A stretch of 64,000 bases of DNA from Trichobilharzia regenti. Its lineage: Eukaryota; Platyhelminthes; Trematoda; Strigeidida; Schistosomatidae. The notes beneath the pieces were generated by a model. The model searched no databases and was not told the origin of the DNA. It was given only the letters and a program-made list of their open reading frames with translations. This document shows, one piece after another, positions 11,196-20,714 of the stretch. The stretch is from NCBI GenBank assembly GCA_944472135.2, contig OX235270.1:131917632-131981631 (forward strand). The letters run 5' to 3'. The translations under genes were made by a program, and so were the position numbers. The stretch's first letter is position 1; each line of letters starts with the position of its first letter.

Positions 11196-12668
11196 ATGGT
11201 CCAAATCTCTAAAAAACGTGTTCGTAGAAACACAATTGTTTTAGATAGTGGCTTAAATTCGGTTATAACTGCATTACCGCCTGGTAATACAGTATCAACT
11301 ACTAGCTCTCAAAATGGTTTGAGTGCAGATCTCACTCCTGTGATACAGGTGAAAGATGTTCTGTTAGAGAACTCTGAGTTCTGTAAACTAAACCTCCTTT
11401 TGAAAGATATGCAGAGGCAAGTAAGTGAAATTCAGAAAAAATTAGATCAGTTTGATAGTATGTCACTGCCAATCTCAAATACCACGGAGAGCCGGTCTGA
11501 TATTGGTCAGGTTAAGTGTTTACTGGATGTAACTCAAAATAAGCTTTTGAATTTAGACCCAATAGCCTGTCTTTTAGAAAGGCATCCTAAAATATCTCCA
11601 GACAACCTAAATAAAGCTGAAAATCTGATTGACTGCTTGGCTACGGAGGTGATGAAGCGTATAACCTCTTCTCACCAAGCTATAGTTTACAACGTCCCAG
11701 ATTCTCTGCCCCTGAAAACTGTAAGACACAAAATCCTGATTTGTTGCGGCATGGCTAGTGTTCCATGTGAATGCAAACGACTTCGTAAAAAGTCTAACCA
11801 GGCTAATTGCCCAATCATTTTTAAATTCAGTAATTCCCTTGATGCTAGTAAGTTTACTAAATGTCAGGATCACTTAAGACTGAATAGCAGTTATAAGTCT
11901 ATAACCGTAGCTCAGGATAAAACACCGTGTCAGCGCAGAATAATGCGTAGTAATAACCTGGTCACCTCCTCTAGCTTAGATTTACCAAATAAGGATCGTG
12001 CACAGCAACAGACAACTAGCATTCAGCAAACTACACAACAACCACACCTGCCAATGGAACTAGGAACTGATTTAGATACCAGTACCCCTGTAAATAAAGC
12101 CTCATCGAAAGATGTTAAAATGACTAGAACTTCTGCAAGTTGTTCTAAGAAATTTCCCCCCAAACGTAGTAACCTCACCACGATGAACAAATTTCGCAGG
12201 GTTGAGACTAATGATGGGGAAGAATACTTTGTATTCAATAAGCCTGCTGAGAGTAAGAATGCCAACAAACCATCACTTGTTACGAAAAACTCCTCTCGAA
12301 ACATAAGTATATCTGGAGGTGTTCCGCATGCTCCACCTTATAGAAAGTCAGGCTCCAAGACTCCTAAAGTCTTGCAGCCAAAGCACCTTCCTTCACAATT
12401 CCCTTTAAGTTATAAAAACAACCCGAAGGTGTATACCGGTATGACGAATAGCAGTTGGATGGGTAGACCTTCTGATGCTATGCCTTTTAACCGTCAACCT
12501 AGGCCCAACCTGTACTACCCTTATATCCAGGAACACATGGTAAATTTTCCAGGTGTCCCGAATCACTGGTACGACCCATGGCACCTAGGACCACCTCATT
12601 GCACACCAACCCGATGTACAGACACCCAGTCCGACCTCCTTTTCATTCATAAATTCTTGCGGTGCTGA
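11196..12668 (+). CDS. CR1-like ORF1 protein (RNA-binding/chaperone type)
   Basis: 490 residues from an ATG at 11196, the first in the frame. Residues ~65-85 form a short coiled-coil-like heptad stretch (KDMQRQVSEIQKKLDQF). Residues ~160-245 look like a divergent RRM fold, with AIVYNVPDSLP as the first strand and CPIIFKF as a later one, similar in layout to other non-LTR ORF1 proteins that bind element RNA and chaperone target-primed reverse transcription. The C-terminal third is Ser/Thr/Asn-rich and then Pro/Tyr/His-rich. No CCHC or PHD finger was seen, unlike the minus-strand ORF1 at 27350-28834. The frame is intact, and ORF2 is open in an overlapping frame from the end of ORF1. The RRM assignment is by eye. 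Confidence 0.75.
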   Translation: MVQISKKRVRRNTIVLDSGLNSVITALPPGNTVSTTSSQNGLSADLTPVIQVKDVLLENSEFCKLNLLLKDMQRQVSEIQKKLDQFDSMSLPISNTTESRSDIGQVKCLLDVTQNKLLNLDPIACLLERHPKISPDNLNKAENLIDCLATEVMKRITSSHQAIVYNVPDSLPLKTVRHKILICCGMASVPCECKRLRKKSNQANCPIIFKFSNSLDASKFTKCQDHLRLNSSYKSITVAQDKTPCQRRIMRSNNLVTSSSLDLPNKDRAQQQTTSIQQTTQQPHLPMELGTDLDTSTPVNKASSKDVKMTRTSASCSKKFPPKRSNLTTMNKFRRVETNDGEEYFVFNKPAESKNANKPSLVTKNSSRNISISGGVPHAPPYRKSGSKTPKVLQPKHLPSQFPLSYKNNPKVYTGMTNSSWMGRPSDAMPFNRQPRPNLYYPYIQEHMVNFPGVPNHWYDPWHLGPPHCTPTRCTDTQSDLLFIHKFLRC

Positions 12669-12738
12669 CGCACAAATAGATTTAGGTTATGGTGACATTT
12701 TAAGCCAGTTTGTAGTATCCCGTGACTTATTCACGATA

Positions 12739-15566
12739 TTGCTAATTAATGCACGTTCCTTAATCAATAAGATATCTGAACTAAGGACATTATTATTAGT
12801 CGCCAAGCCTACTGTAGCTCTGATTACTGAGTCATGGTGCTCATCCTCTGTACTTGATGTGCATATAGGTATCGATGATTACACTGTACACCGTGCAAAC
12901 AGAGATTGCAAGCGTGGTGGAGGATGTCTCATATATATACATAACTCATTTGTAGTCAGTAAGGTGGAAGATGAAACAATGAATAATGTACCTGACTCAC
13001 TCTGGGTTGTCTTACATGGAGATAAGTACAAACTTCTCATAGGCTGTGTTTATCGAGCACCAAGCTCAACAAAAGAAACTGATGCGTTATTAGCTAAATC
13101 GTTTGCACACGCATCCTCGTTTAGTGCTAATTACAAAATAATTGCAGGGGACTTCAATCTTCCAGAAGTCAATTGGCTAACTAGTTCCGGCCCCCAACGC
13201 TTCGACGAATTACTTGCCACTATAGACTGTTATGGATGGCAACAACACGTCCAGACACCTACTCGTGGTGACAACATGTTGGACCTTGTTTTTTGTCATG
13301 ACACAATCCCAGTATCCACTATGTTGGTAATCGATTTTCCAGTAGTGACCATAGAATGGTACTCTGCTCTCTGCCTTTCTCACCACTAAATACAGGAAAC
13401 AAACAAGACTCAGGAAGCACAATATGTCGTAGTTACAAATATACAGACTGGGGATTAGTCCAAGAACTTATTCGACTCTGTCAATGGGATGACTATTTTA
13501 CCACTGACTCCCTGGAGGCCTTAGTAACCCTGTTTTACAGGAATGTTACCCTTTGTCTAGATACAGTTGCTCCAAAGAAAATAGTGAAATTAAGTAGACA
13601 CCGAACTGAATATATTCCAAGGGCACACCGTAATAAGTTAAGGAAACTGAAGAAACAGTACTATTCCACTAAGGACATATCACTATTGCTCTCAATCCAC
13701 GAGTCTCTTGAATCTCTCAAGCGCCTACGCTCTCAAAAGGACCTCGACGAAGAGTTAACGGCACTTGAAAGTACCTCCAAAGTTTATAACTTAACGGCAC
13801 TTCTTAAAAAACGAATGCAGTCGGCGAGGGAAATCCCATACTTACTTCACGACAAAGTAATCTACAATGAACCTGCCACTATCTGTGAACTCTTCAGTGA
13901 TTGGTTTGCAAACTTTAGTTTAGAAACACATATGCCTGGTGAAACCGCTCCCCTTACTATCTCTTCCCTTGAAAGCATTGTGTTCACTAATCAGTTAATA
14001 GTACAAGCAATTAAAAGCCTTAAACCTTCCACTAGTACGGGACCGGATGGCCTCGCTTCGATAATTTTCAAAAACAGTGGGTGTGATATACCCTTGTTAC
14101 TTCTTAAATTCTTCTCAATATCTATGGACACTGGCACTTACCCTAGTGAGTGGAAAACTAGCTTCATAATTCCACATTACAAATCTGGTGATAGGGCAAA
14201 CGTCCGCAATTACAGACCCATAAATATAACCCCAGTTATCTCACGAATCATGGAGAAAGTTGTAAAAGATCAATTGTCAGACTACCTAATTAGGGAAGAT
14301 CTTGTTACAAGGTCTCAACACGGATTTCTCAAAAATAGATCCTGCGTTACTTGCCACTTCGACTTTTTCAACTGCATCACTAGTAGTCGCGAAGCACGTA
14401 AGCTAGTCGTTGTTCTCTACTTCGATATATCTAGGGCATTTGACATGGTATCTCACAGTATTCTCTTTGAGAAGCTGTACTCTTGTGGAATTCGCAACCC
14501 ATTACTGAACTGGTTAAAATCATTTCTAAGCAACAGGGTACAAATAACCAAAGTTGGATCTGTATTGTCTCATCCTAGGCAGATCTCAAGTGGGGTCGTG
14601 CAAGGTAGTGTCCTAGGTCCACTTTTATTCACAGTTTACATTAACAGCATTTGCAAGTGCTTCACCTCAGGTAAACCATTCCTATATGCTGACGACCTCA
14701 AAGTCGTCTACTCCTGCTACACTCATGAATTAAGCGATATGGTTACTAAAATACATCTTGAACTAAGTAGTCTCGCAACATGGTGTGCTGAATCCTGTCT
14801 AAATTTTAACATTGACAAATGCGGCTGGATTTGTATCGGCAACAGTAACCTTGATCTAACTCTTGAAATAAATGGGCGAAAACTAGCTAAGCTCAACTCA
14901 GTCGTAGATCTCGGTATTAGATACTCTAGTAACCTAACGTTCGCTGAACAGACTGATTATGCCAGACGTAAAACGCGAAGGCTGATAGGATGCATAACAC
15001 GCAATTTCTTTTGTTGTGAAACTAGGGTTTTATTATACAAAGTATGTGTCCGACCTATCTTAGAATACTGCCCGTTTATTCTTAGCGGACTAAGACAAAA
15101 TGACAAGCTTAAATTAGAGGGAGTGCAACGGCAGTTTACCTCAAGAACTCTTGGTTTAGAAAGTGGTCTGGAATACCATGAGCGATGCGTAAGACTAAGA
15201 TTAGAACCCCTCTGGAAAAGACGCCTTAAGCTAAACCTTATCTTTTACTATAAGCTAACTAATCTTCTCTTGCATTCCTCCGAGCCAATAACTAAACCTA
15301 CCGCTGTCATCAGTTACAATCTTAGAAATCATCACAACCTAGCTGCTATGGAGCACTGTCAGACTTACGTGCGGTACAACTTCTTCTTAAATAAGTTTTC
15401 AGTCATTTGGAATAGACTACCAGCTAATGTGCGCGATGCAAACACACTTCCAGTGTTCATCTCCTCAGTCACCAGACTACTCAAAGATGACAATGCACTT
15501 TTGCGCCTGACTCTTACACCTTCTTTTTCACCCTACATAGATATTTTAAGTTCTTTAAACGTGTAG
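12739..15566 (+). pseudogene. CR1-like ORF2, AP endonuclease plus RT, one frameshift
   Basis: The frame is already open through the end of ORF1; the start given is the first plausible codon before NARSLINKISEL. Endonuclease landmarks are NARS, ITESWCS, YRAPSS, GDFNLPEVNW and LDLVF. One base near 13335-13345 shifts the frame just before the last endonuclease motif SDH, which is present at the start of the second frame (13356 onward). RT landmarks follow: TGPDGLAS, NYRPINITPV, ISRAFDMVSH, GVVQGSVLGPL and YADD at about 14685. Apart from that base, ORF2 looks full-length, ending at 15566. The shift could be real or an assembly error. Confidence 0.85.
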
Positions 15567-16642
15567 TTACAACAAACTACAATTATAAATTTTAATATTA
15601 TTGGAACTAGATGATTAACATTTCTACACAGGACAGTATAATATTAGTTTACACATAATATAAAAGTTAGCATAACGGGACTAGTTAGTTTGTGTACCAA
15701 AATAACCACAGTTACTAAACAGAATATATATGTATATATTTATTAATCACTCCTTAAGGACTCCCGTTGCTTTCTTTTGCGTTGCTGTTGTTTGTCTTCT
15801 TTTTTCTCTCACCATTTCAGCTTCCATTTGACTTTTTGAATGAGAATGAATAATGTGGATATTTGACCATTTACAATGACAAATGATCTGCAAACATTAT
15901 TGGTCCCGTATCTTTCAGTTGCCTGGTTAATAACGAATTAACTTTCTCCACGACGCAACCTGGATTACATTTGTGGAATATACTCTTATACCAATGGAAA
16001 AGTATCTATTTGTAATACAACGTCACGATTGTAGCTTATAACATAACTGATCGTATCTGTAAAAATAGCTTCCTTATTACCCAATTTGGATATAAAATCA
16101 AAAATGAGATTCGGATTTGTACACACCCAAGTTATATTGAGGAATTACTTCAAGCTTTATTTTTTCCCAAGTATTTTTAATCCATCCAAAACTTACTTGG
16201 GTTTTTTTGTTAATGCGAAGACAATATTCCTATATTTCATGATGTGCTCCATTGAATGACTTGTTATATTGTGGAATAACTTCAAGCTTTATTTTTTCCC
16301 AAGTATTTTTAATCCATCCAAAACTTACTTGGGTTTTTTTGTTAATGCGAAGTTAATATTCCTATATTTCATGACGTGCTCCATTGAATGACTGGTTATC
16401 ATATTGTTCCCACAGACCTAAGACAAAAACGCCAGCAACCATGTAACTTAACCATAAACCAAATTTATGAAATTTATATAATGCTTATCCATGCCTGTAT
16501 ATTTGGTGTGTCCTACACAAGTAGGAAAAAATGTGTATTTTATTAAAACATTATTATTAATTATGATTGCTAATCGTATATGTAATTTATCATATTGATG
16601 ATGCCTGTAAACTGGCGTCTCTCATGTACAAAATGAGAATAT
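15567..16642 (+). other. 3' UTR of the CR1-like element
   Basis: AT-rich and non-coding. It contains the tandem 132-bp duplication at 16132-16395. Its last ~550 bases recur inverted at 43762-44300 and, in divergent form, at ~44400-44785. Confidence 0.8.
16132..16395 (+). repeat. Tandem 132-bp duplication with a hairpin in each unit
   Basis: Unit 1 is 16132-16263 and unit 2 is 16264-16395, nearly identical. Each holds the inverted repeat CCCAAGTA ... TACTTGGG (16166-16173 with 16194-16201; 16298-16305 with 16326-16333). The truncated copy at 43762-44300 also has both units, while the divergent copy near 44450 has one. Confidence 0.85.
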
Positions 16643-16663
16643 ACTATTATTATTATTATTATT

Positions 16664-16754
16664 GATTGACACCAGTATTTACCAGTTTCAGGATATCATC
16701 GAACTTTGGCTCGATACCCTCATCCTTCATACGGGAGCTTATCTTCACCCACTT
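16664..16754 (-). pseudogene. Gag fragment of unit B between two insertions
   Basis: About 90 bp matching 7540-7630 of unit A on the minus strand. It is bounded on the left by the CR1 tail and on the right by the LTR element at 16755. Its last five bases CACTT form one side of that element's target duplication. Confidence 0.9.
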
Positions 16755-17111
16755 TGTCAATAGAGTAGAAGATTGAACGATCAATTATTGGTTGTTTGCT
16801 CAAAATCAACTTCCCCAATTTTCGCGGAGGCATCAATACGACAGTCATCGTCTCATCGGTCTCTGTTCAGAAAGAAGAGTGAAACATCGTCAGAAGTAAT
16901 CTTATGATTTATTAATGTAATATTTGTTTACAGAACTTAGTTCGTTTATTCCTTTTATATGTTGGTGTAACAATAAAGAAATAACAAGCAGCAGATCGGT
17001 GTTTTGGTTTTTGCGTCCGTTTTTACTAAGCGTTTCTGAAACTCAAAGGAACAGCGTGGGCCCGAGCGTAGCGAGAGCTGGGCATTAACGGTTTATGAGA
17101 CGAGACTGACA
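16755..17111 (+). repeat. 5' LTR of unit C
   Basis: 357 bp, TGTCA...TGACA. Immediately downstream GTTTCT-GACGAT-AGAAAC (17112-17129) is a perfect 6-bp hairpin where a primer binding site would be expected; no match starting with TGG lies directly next to the LTR. Confidence 0.9.
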
Positions 17112-17255
17112 GTTTCTGACGATAGAAACAGATCTGGCGGATTCAAACAGTTGGTGAAAGTTTGGATAGTCGCCGTTCATTTTTCCTGGTGCCGGTCAAG
17201 TCCTCTTTGAACAAGCAATATCTGGAACTTCTTCGGAATTGGGTCAAGTTCAACA

Positions 17256-19211
17256 ATGCCTGGGTTAAAGAAGGGACAGAGTGTCTTGGTTACAAACAGG
17301 AAAGTAAGTCATGGTGACTTGTCTGTTCATTGTAACGATGTGTCTGATGTTAAGCATGACATGGTTGATGTTACTGTTTCGCCGTTCAGGGATAATAGGA
17401 ACATCAAACTCCCTAAGTTTGAACCACGGTGTTTTGATGGAAACCCGGCCGATTATTTACAGTTTGTAAAGGAGTTTGAGATCATATTGAGTAGTTTTTT
17501 ATTAAATGATGAATTGAAGTTAATGTATTTGATGAGATATTGCACTGGAGGTGCTGCAGGAGCTATACAGTGTTGTAAGTTTATGAAGCCAAAAGAGGGC
17601 TACGATGAGGCTATGAGCATGTTACGTTAAAGGTTTGGAATACCTTCGATGATTGTAGGGAAATTATTCGAGGCTGTTAAGGGTAATGGTGGTCGATTAC
17701 AGGATGACTCCCAGGCACTCACTGAGTTTTTGGATAATTTGCTAATTTACAAGAATGGAATGATTTCGATGAATCGCGTGAGTGACCTCAACTCGAGTTT
17801 TATACTAGAAGTAATAGCAAGACGTCTACCTACTCGACTGCAAAGGAAGTGGGTGAAGATAAGCTCCCGTATGAAGGATGAGGGTATCGAGCCAAAGTTC
17901 GATGATATCCTGAAACTGGTAAATAATAGTGTCAATCAATCTATGAGCAAGTTTTCCAGTCTGTTAGATCTCACCCCTAGAATAGAGCAGTCTGAGATCA
18001 AAATGCAATCATTGATGACGAGTAGGCCTCAGAGAGGTGGTTATCGAGAAAGCTCCATGATGTCTAGTAATGCATATAGACCTAGTGAGTGTAACAGGTT
18101 TCGTAGTACATCCTCAACAGATGAGTTACAAGATGCAAGACAAACACGGTTGTGTTTTACACGTTTTCAAGAGGTGCATACAAAGGTGAACTGTGAACCA
18201 ATGAGCAAGTTCAGTGATAAGCTAAATGTAAACTCCAGGCCTGACTCCAAATTGTGTGACGATAACGGTGCGGTGAAGAAGTCTGTAGTTGCAACTGGTA
18301 AGCCATTGTTGAATAGAGTGTCAAAGAATAGAGTTATTGCTTCAGAGTGCAGTTCTGACTGCACAAGTTTACAAGGTATTACTAGTCAGAGTGAAGTTAT
18401 AAAACCTTTTAGGATTTGCGAGGATGAACCAAAATTGTCTACTTCTGTTATTAAAGAGTGTGAAAATAATGAAATTGACGGTAAAGTGAATATTCGTGAT
18501 AATGATCATGATACTTCACAGTTGTCTTTGGTTGATCATTATGAGATGAGGGATATGCCTACTACTGCTAAGTTAAATAAAGGTTCTGTACAACTACAAC
18601 GTGAAGTAGAATTGAACGCAGATGCAGTTACAGAAGGTGTGCATACTTGTGAGACAGTCAGTGTAATTGATCAGCGTGTAGCCCACCTATCATCAGATGA
18701 TAGTGCTAAACCCAAACTAGTAGTGAAAGACAGCAGTGGTGGTAATCTTGCAGTTGGACAACTATCTGAGATCCGAAAAAGAACAGCTTCTGATCCACCA
18801 CTAATTTCGTCACCTTGTGTCACTCAGTCGTCGTTGGTGCTGTCATCCACAATGAAACAGACACCCATCAACTCAAGTATCTTGTGCAACGACTATGGTA
18901 GTATCAGTTCGTTTGAAAGGACGAATATCAATGGTCAGTTTAGTGTGGATAAGCCAAGTGTAAAGGAGAGAGTTATTGTTAAATTGACTTGCACGAATAA
19001 AGGCATTTCTAGTTTCAAGTTACTATTTGAATGCTATTATCTTTGGTGTAAATTACTCTGTTTCTATACTTGGTTGATGAGATATGTCGTGTGTTTGTTG
19101 GTCATCTATATTCTACGATACAATGACATGGGCGTGTTGCCGTTCAGATTTGAGGATATAGCTCATAGAAGGAGGTCAGCAAATGAACTCTGTGACGATT
19201 TTCCAACCTAG
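17256..19211 (+). pseudogene. BEL/Pao-like Gag of unit C, in-frame stop
   Basis: The first 124 codons (17256-17630) read MPGLKKGQSV through YDEAMSMLR, then TAA. The same frame resumes through RFGIPSM (ATG at 17649) for 520 codons to 19211. Domains: the DUF1759-like Gag core spans both parts; a Ser/Thr-rich middle follows; C169-x2-R172-x4-H177-x4-C182 of the second part is a zinc-knuckle layout with the second Cys changed to Arg; residues ~455-489 form a very hydrophobic, membrane-like stretch; a short basic tail follows. The TAA is shared with units A and B. The second part could only be made by readthrough or re-initiation, and I cannot tell whether it is. It is likely a carried passenger, with Gag supplied in trans. 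Confidence 0.85.
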
Positions 19212-19212
19212 G

Positions 19213-19660
19213 GCGTCAACCTGAGAAGGGTTGTAGGCGTACTGCTGTAAGTCCTACAATTCTTCAAAGGGTAGCGCATCAATGAGCAGCCCAATGTGCT
19301 TGGTGTATGATCTTGTACATATGTTCATATTGTATATACTGAATTGATATCATCTGTCATCTAGCTGTTGGTAATTCTGTTTGTGTCCGGACGACTTCCA
19401 CTTGGATCATCAACCTGAGAAGGAATGTAGGCGTCCTGCTGTAAGTCCTACAGTTCTTCAAGGGTAGTTTGTCATGCCGGAATCCACAACATTTGATGTA
19501 GTGATTGTACATATGTTTGTGTTAAATAGTTGTGTGAGTTCCAATTGATGTAATTGTTGGTTAATCTTGTTTGTGTCTGGACATTCCACAACTTACAATC
19601 GTCAGCGTGAGAAGGGTTGCAGGCGTACTGGTGTAAGTCCTGCGATTCTTCAAAGGAATT
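19213..19660 (+). repeat. Three tandem ~190 bp units, each with a covarying hairpin
   Basis: Units begin near 19215, 19408 and 19600 with the same ~55-base motif. Hairpin 1 is GTTGTAGG/CCTACAAT (19230-19260), hairpin 2 is TGTAGG/CCTACA (19426-19452), hairpin 3 is GTTGCAGG/CCTGCGAT (19616-19646). Loops are 15 bases and each ends in GTAAGT. Between units 1 and 3 a T-A pair has become C-G by changes on both sides. The same arrangement occurs in the second-subfamily copies at 41437-41880 and 48205-48660. Confidence 0.9.
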
Positions 19661-20090
19661 CCATCAAGATATGATCGGCGAGGTTGTTTGTACTATTTGT
19701 ATATACGTGTGGTGTGTCATATCAATTGGTGTATTTTGGATTCATTGTGTTTACTTGTTGTTTTCGTGTCTTGTTGTTATTGCGTAATTTTCGTCGTGAT
19801 TATTTCTGAAGTTGTTTCGAGTCTTCTACATCCATGAAAGAATTGATTGATGTTAATTACAGCAGATGGGTCGTATACGCCGGGGAGGCTAGGCTAGTGC
19901 TGAGAATGAAATGCACACGGAGATAATTGTTAGCTGCGGTCCGACACGCCGGGGAGAAAGAGTGTAAACGACTGAGGCTCGCATGCGTCACCGCTACTAG
20001 AACTGAGGCAGAATGAGTGACCAGCGATTGCAGTGGTAATTGGTGGTGAGTAGATAAGAGGATGTGCGTAGAGTATCGTGAGGTGCTGGC

Positions 20091-20309
20091 ATGGTCACTT
20101 TGCATTCTGCAAGAGTCATTCTAGCAAGTGGCGATTGTGTTGCAATATGTCAAGAGGAGGTCTCTATCTGGAGGCGCAGGTCGTCAGCGATGTGTGAGAT
20201 TGTGCTGTGGGTATGCTTGTGGTGTGTTGGCTTTTCTGTTTGTTTTCCATTTCAGCTCTGTCCGTGTGACCCAGGTTCTCGCAATGGCATCCAAGTCAAC
20301 GTGCATTGA
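20091..20309 (+). CDS. Small conserved Cys/Trp-rich hydrophobic ORF upstream of 3' LTR
   Basis: 72 codons from ATG at 20091. Residues ~35-58 (CEIVLWVCLWCVGFSVCFP) are hydrophobic and cysteine-rich, possibly one membrane segment, followed by QLCPCDPGSRNG. The same stretch is kept in unit A, unit B and all second-subfamily copies; in the latter the upstream part comes from the neighbouring frame (62 codons at 42358-42546). A second overlapping frame (20128-20373) runs through the polypurine run into the 3' LTR. I do not recognise the product. It may be a leftover of a 3' env-like or pol region, or sequence conserved for RNA reasons with no protein made. Confidence 0.35.
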   Translation: MVTLHSARVILASGDCVAICQEEVSIWRRRSSAMCEIVLWVCLWCVGFSVCFPFQLCPCDPGSRNGIQVNVH

Positions 20310-20318
20310 TCGTGAGGG

Positions 20319-20351
20319 AAAAAAGGGTTGGATCCCTTTTTTGCCGGGGAG
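20319..20351 (+). promoter_or_regulatory. Hairpin and polypurine run next to 3' LTR
   Basis: Perfect 9-bp inverted repeat AAAAAAGGG (20319-20327) and CCCTTTTTT (20334-20342) with a 6-base loop, then GCCGGGGAG directly before TGTCA. GGGGAG is the likely plus-strand primer. Unit B keeps the stem; unit A is slightly altered; the second subfamily has lost the 3' arm. Confidence 0.55.
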
Positions 20352-20709
20352 TGTCAATGTAGTTGAAGATTGAACGATCGATTCTTGGTTGTTTGCTCAA
20401 AATCAACTTCCCCAATTTTCGCGGAGGCATCAATACGACAGTCATCGTCTCATCGGTCTCTGTTCAGAAAGAAGAGTGAAACATCGTCAGAAGTAATCTT
20501 ATGATTTATTAATGTAATATTTGTTTACAGAACTTAGTTCGTTTATTCCTTTTATATGTTGGTGTAACAATAAAGAAATAACAAGCAGCAGATCGGTGTA
20601 TTGGTTTTTGCGTCCGTTATAACTAAGCGTTTCTGAAATCTTCGAAGAGCAGCGTGGGCCCGAGCGTAGCGAGAGCTGGGCATTAACGGTTTATGAGACG
20701 AGACTGACA
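20352..20709 (+). repeat. 3' LTR of unit C
   Basis: 358 bp, very similar to the 5' LTR at 16755-17111 but not identical near its start (CAATGTAGTTG against CAATAGAGTAG) and near its 3' part (the ATCTTCGAAGAGC variant). Confidence 0.9.
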
Positions 20710-20714
20710 CACTT

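Larger units (their letters stand above)
11131..16663 (+). mobile_element. Nearly complete CR1-like non-LTR retrotransposon inserted in gag of unit B
   Basis: About 5.5 kb with a T-run at the left edge, ORF1, ORF2 (endonuclease plus RT), a ~1.1 kb 3' UTR and an (ATT)n tail at 16643-16663. The gag sequence of unit B is broken between CTCAGAG on the left and GATTGACACC on the right. A target duplication longer than a few bases could not be assigned because the tail is simple repeat. Confidence 0.85.
16755..20709 (+). mobile_element. Full-length gag-only LTR retrotransposon (unit C), TSD CACTT
   Basis: 3,955 bp with LTRs at 16755-17111 and 20352-20709. CACTT precedes (16750-16754) and follows (20710-20714) the element, so the insertion into the gag of unit B is directly visible. 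Internal order is a short leader, gag (17256-19211), three hairpin units, a small Cys-rich ORF, a hairpin and GGGGAG, then the 3' LTR. No protease, RT, RNase H or integrase is present. The size and gag-only content fit a terminal-repeat retrotransposon with GAG (TR-GAG type). Confidence 0.9.

Noticed and set aside
17135..17155. TGGCGGATTCAAAC as a tRNA primer binding site of unit C
   Set aside because: It starts about 30 bases after the LTR, and its complement looks like a T-loop segment, not a mature tRNA 3' end. Kept only as a remote possibility.
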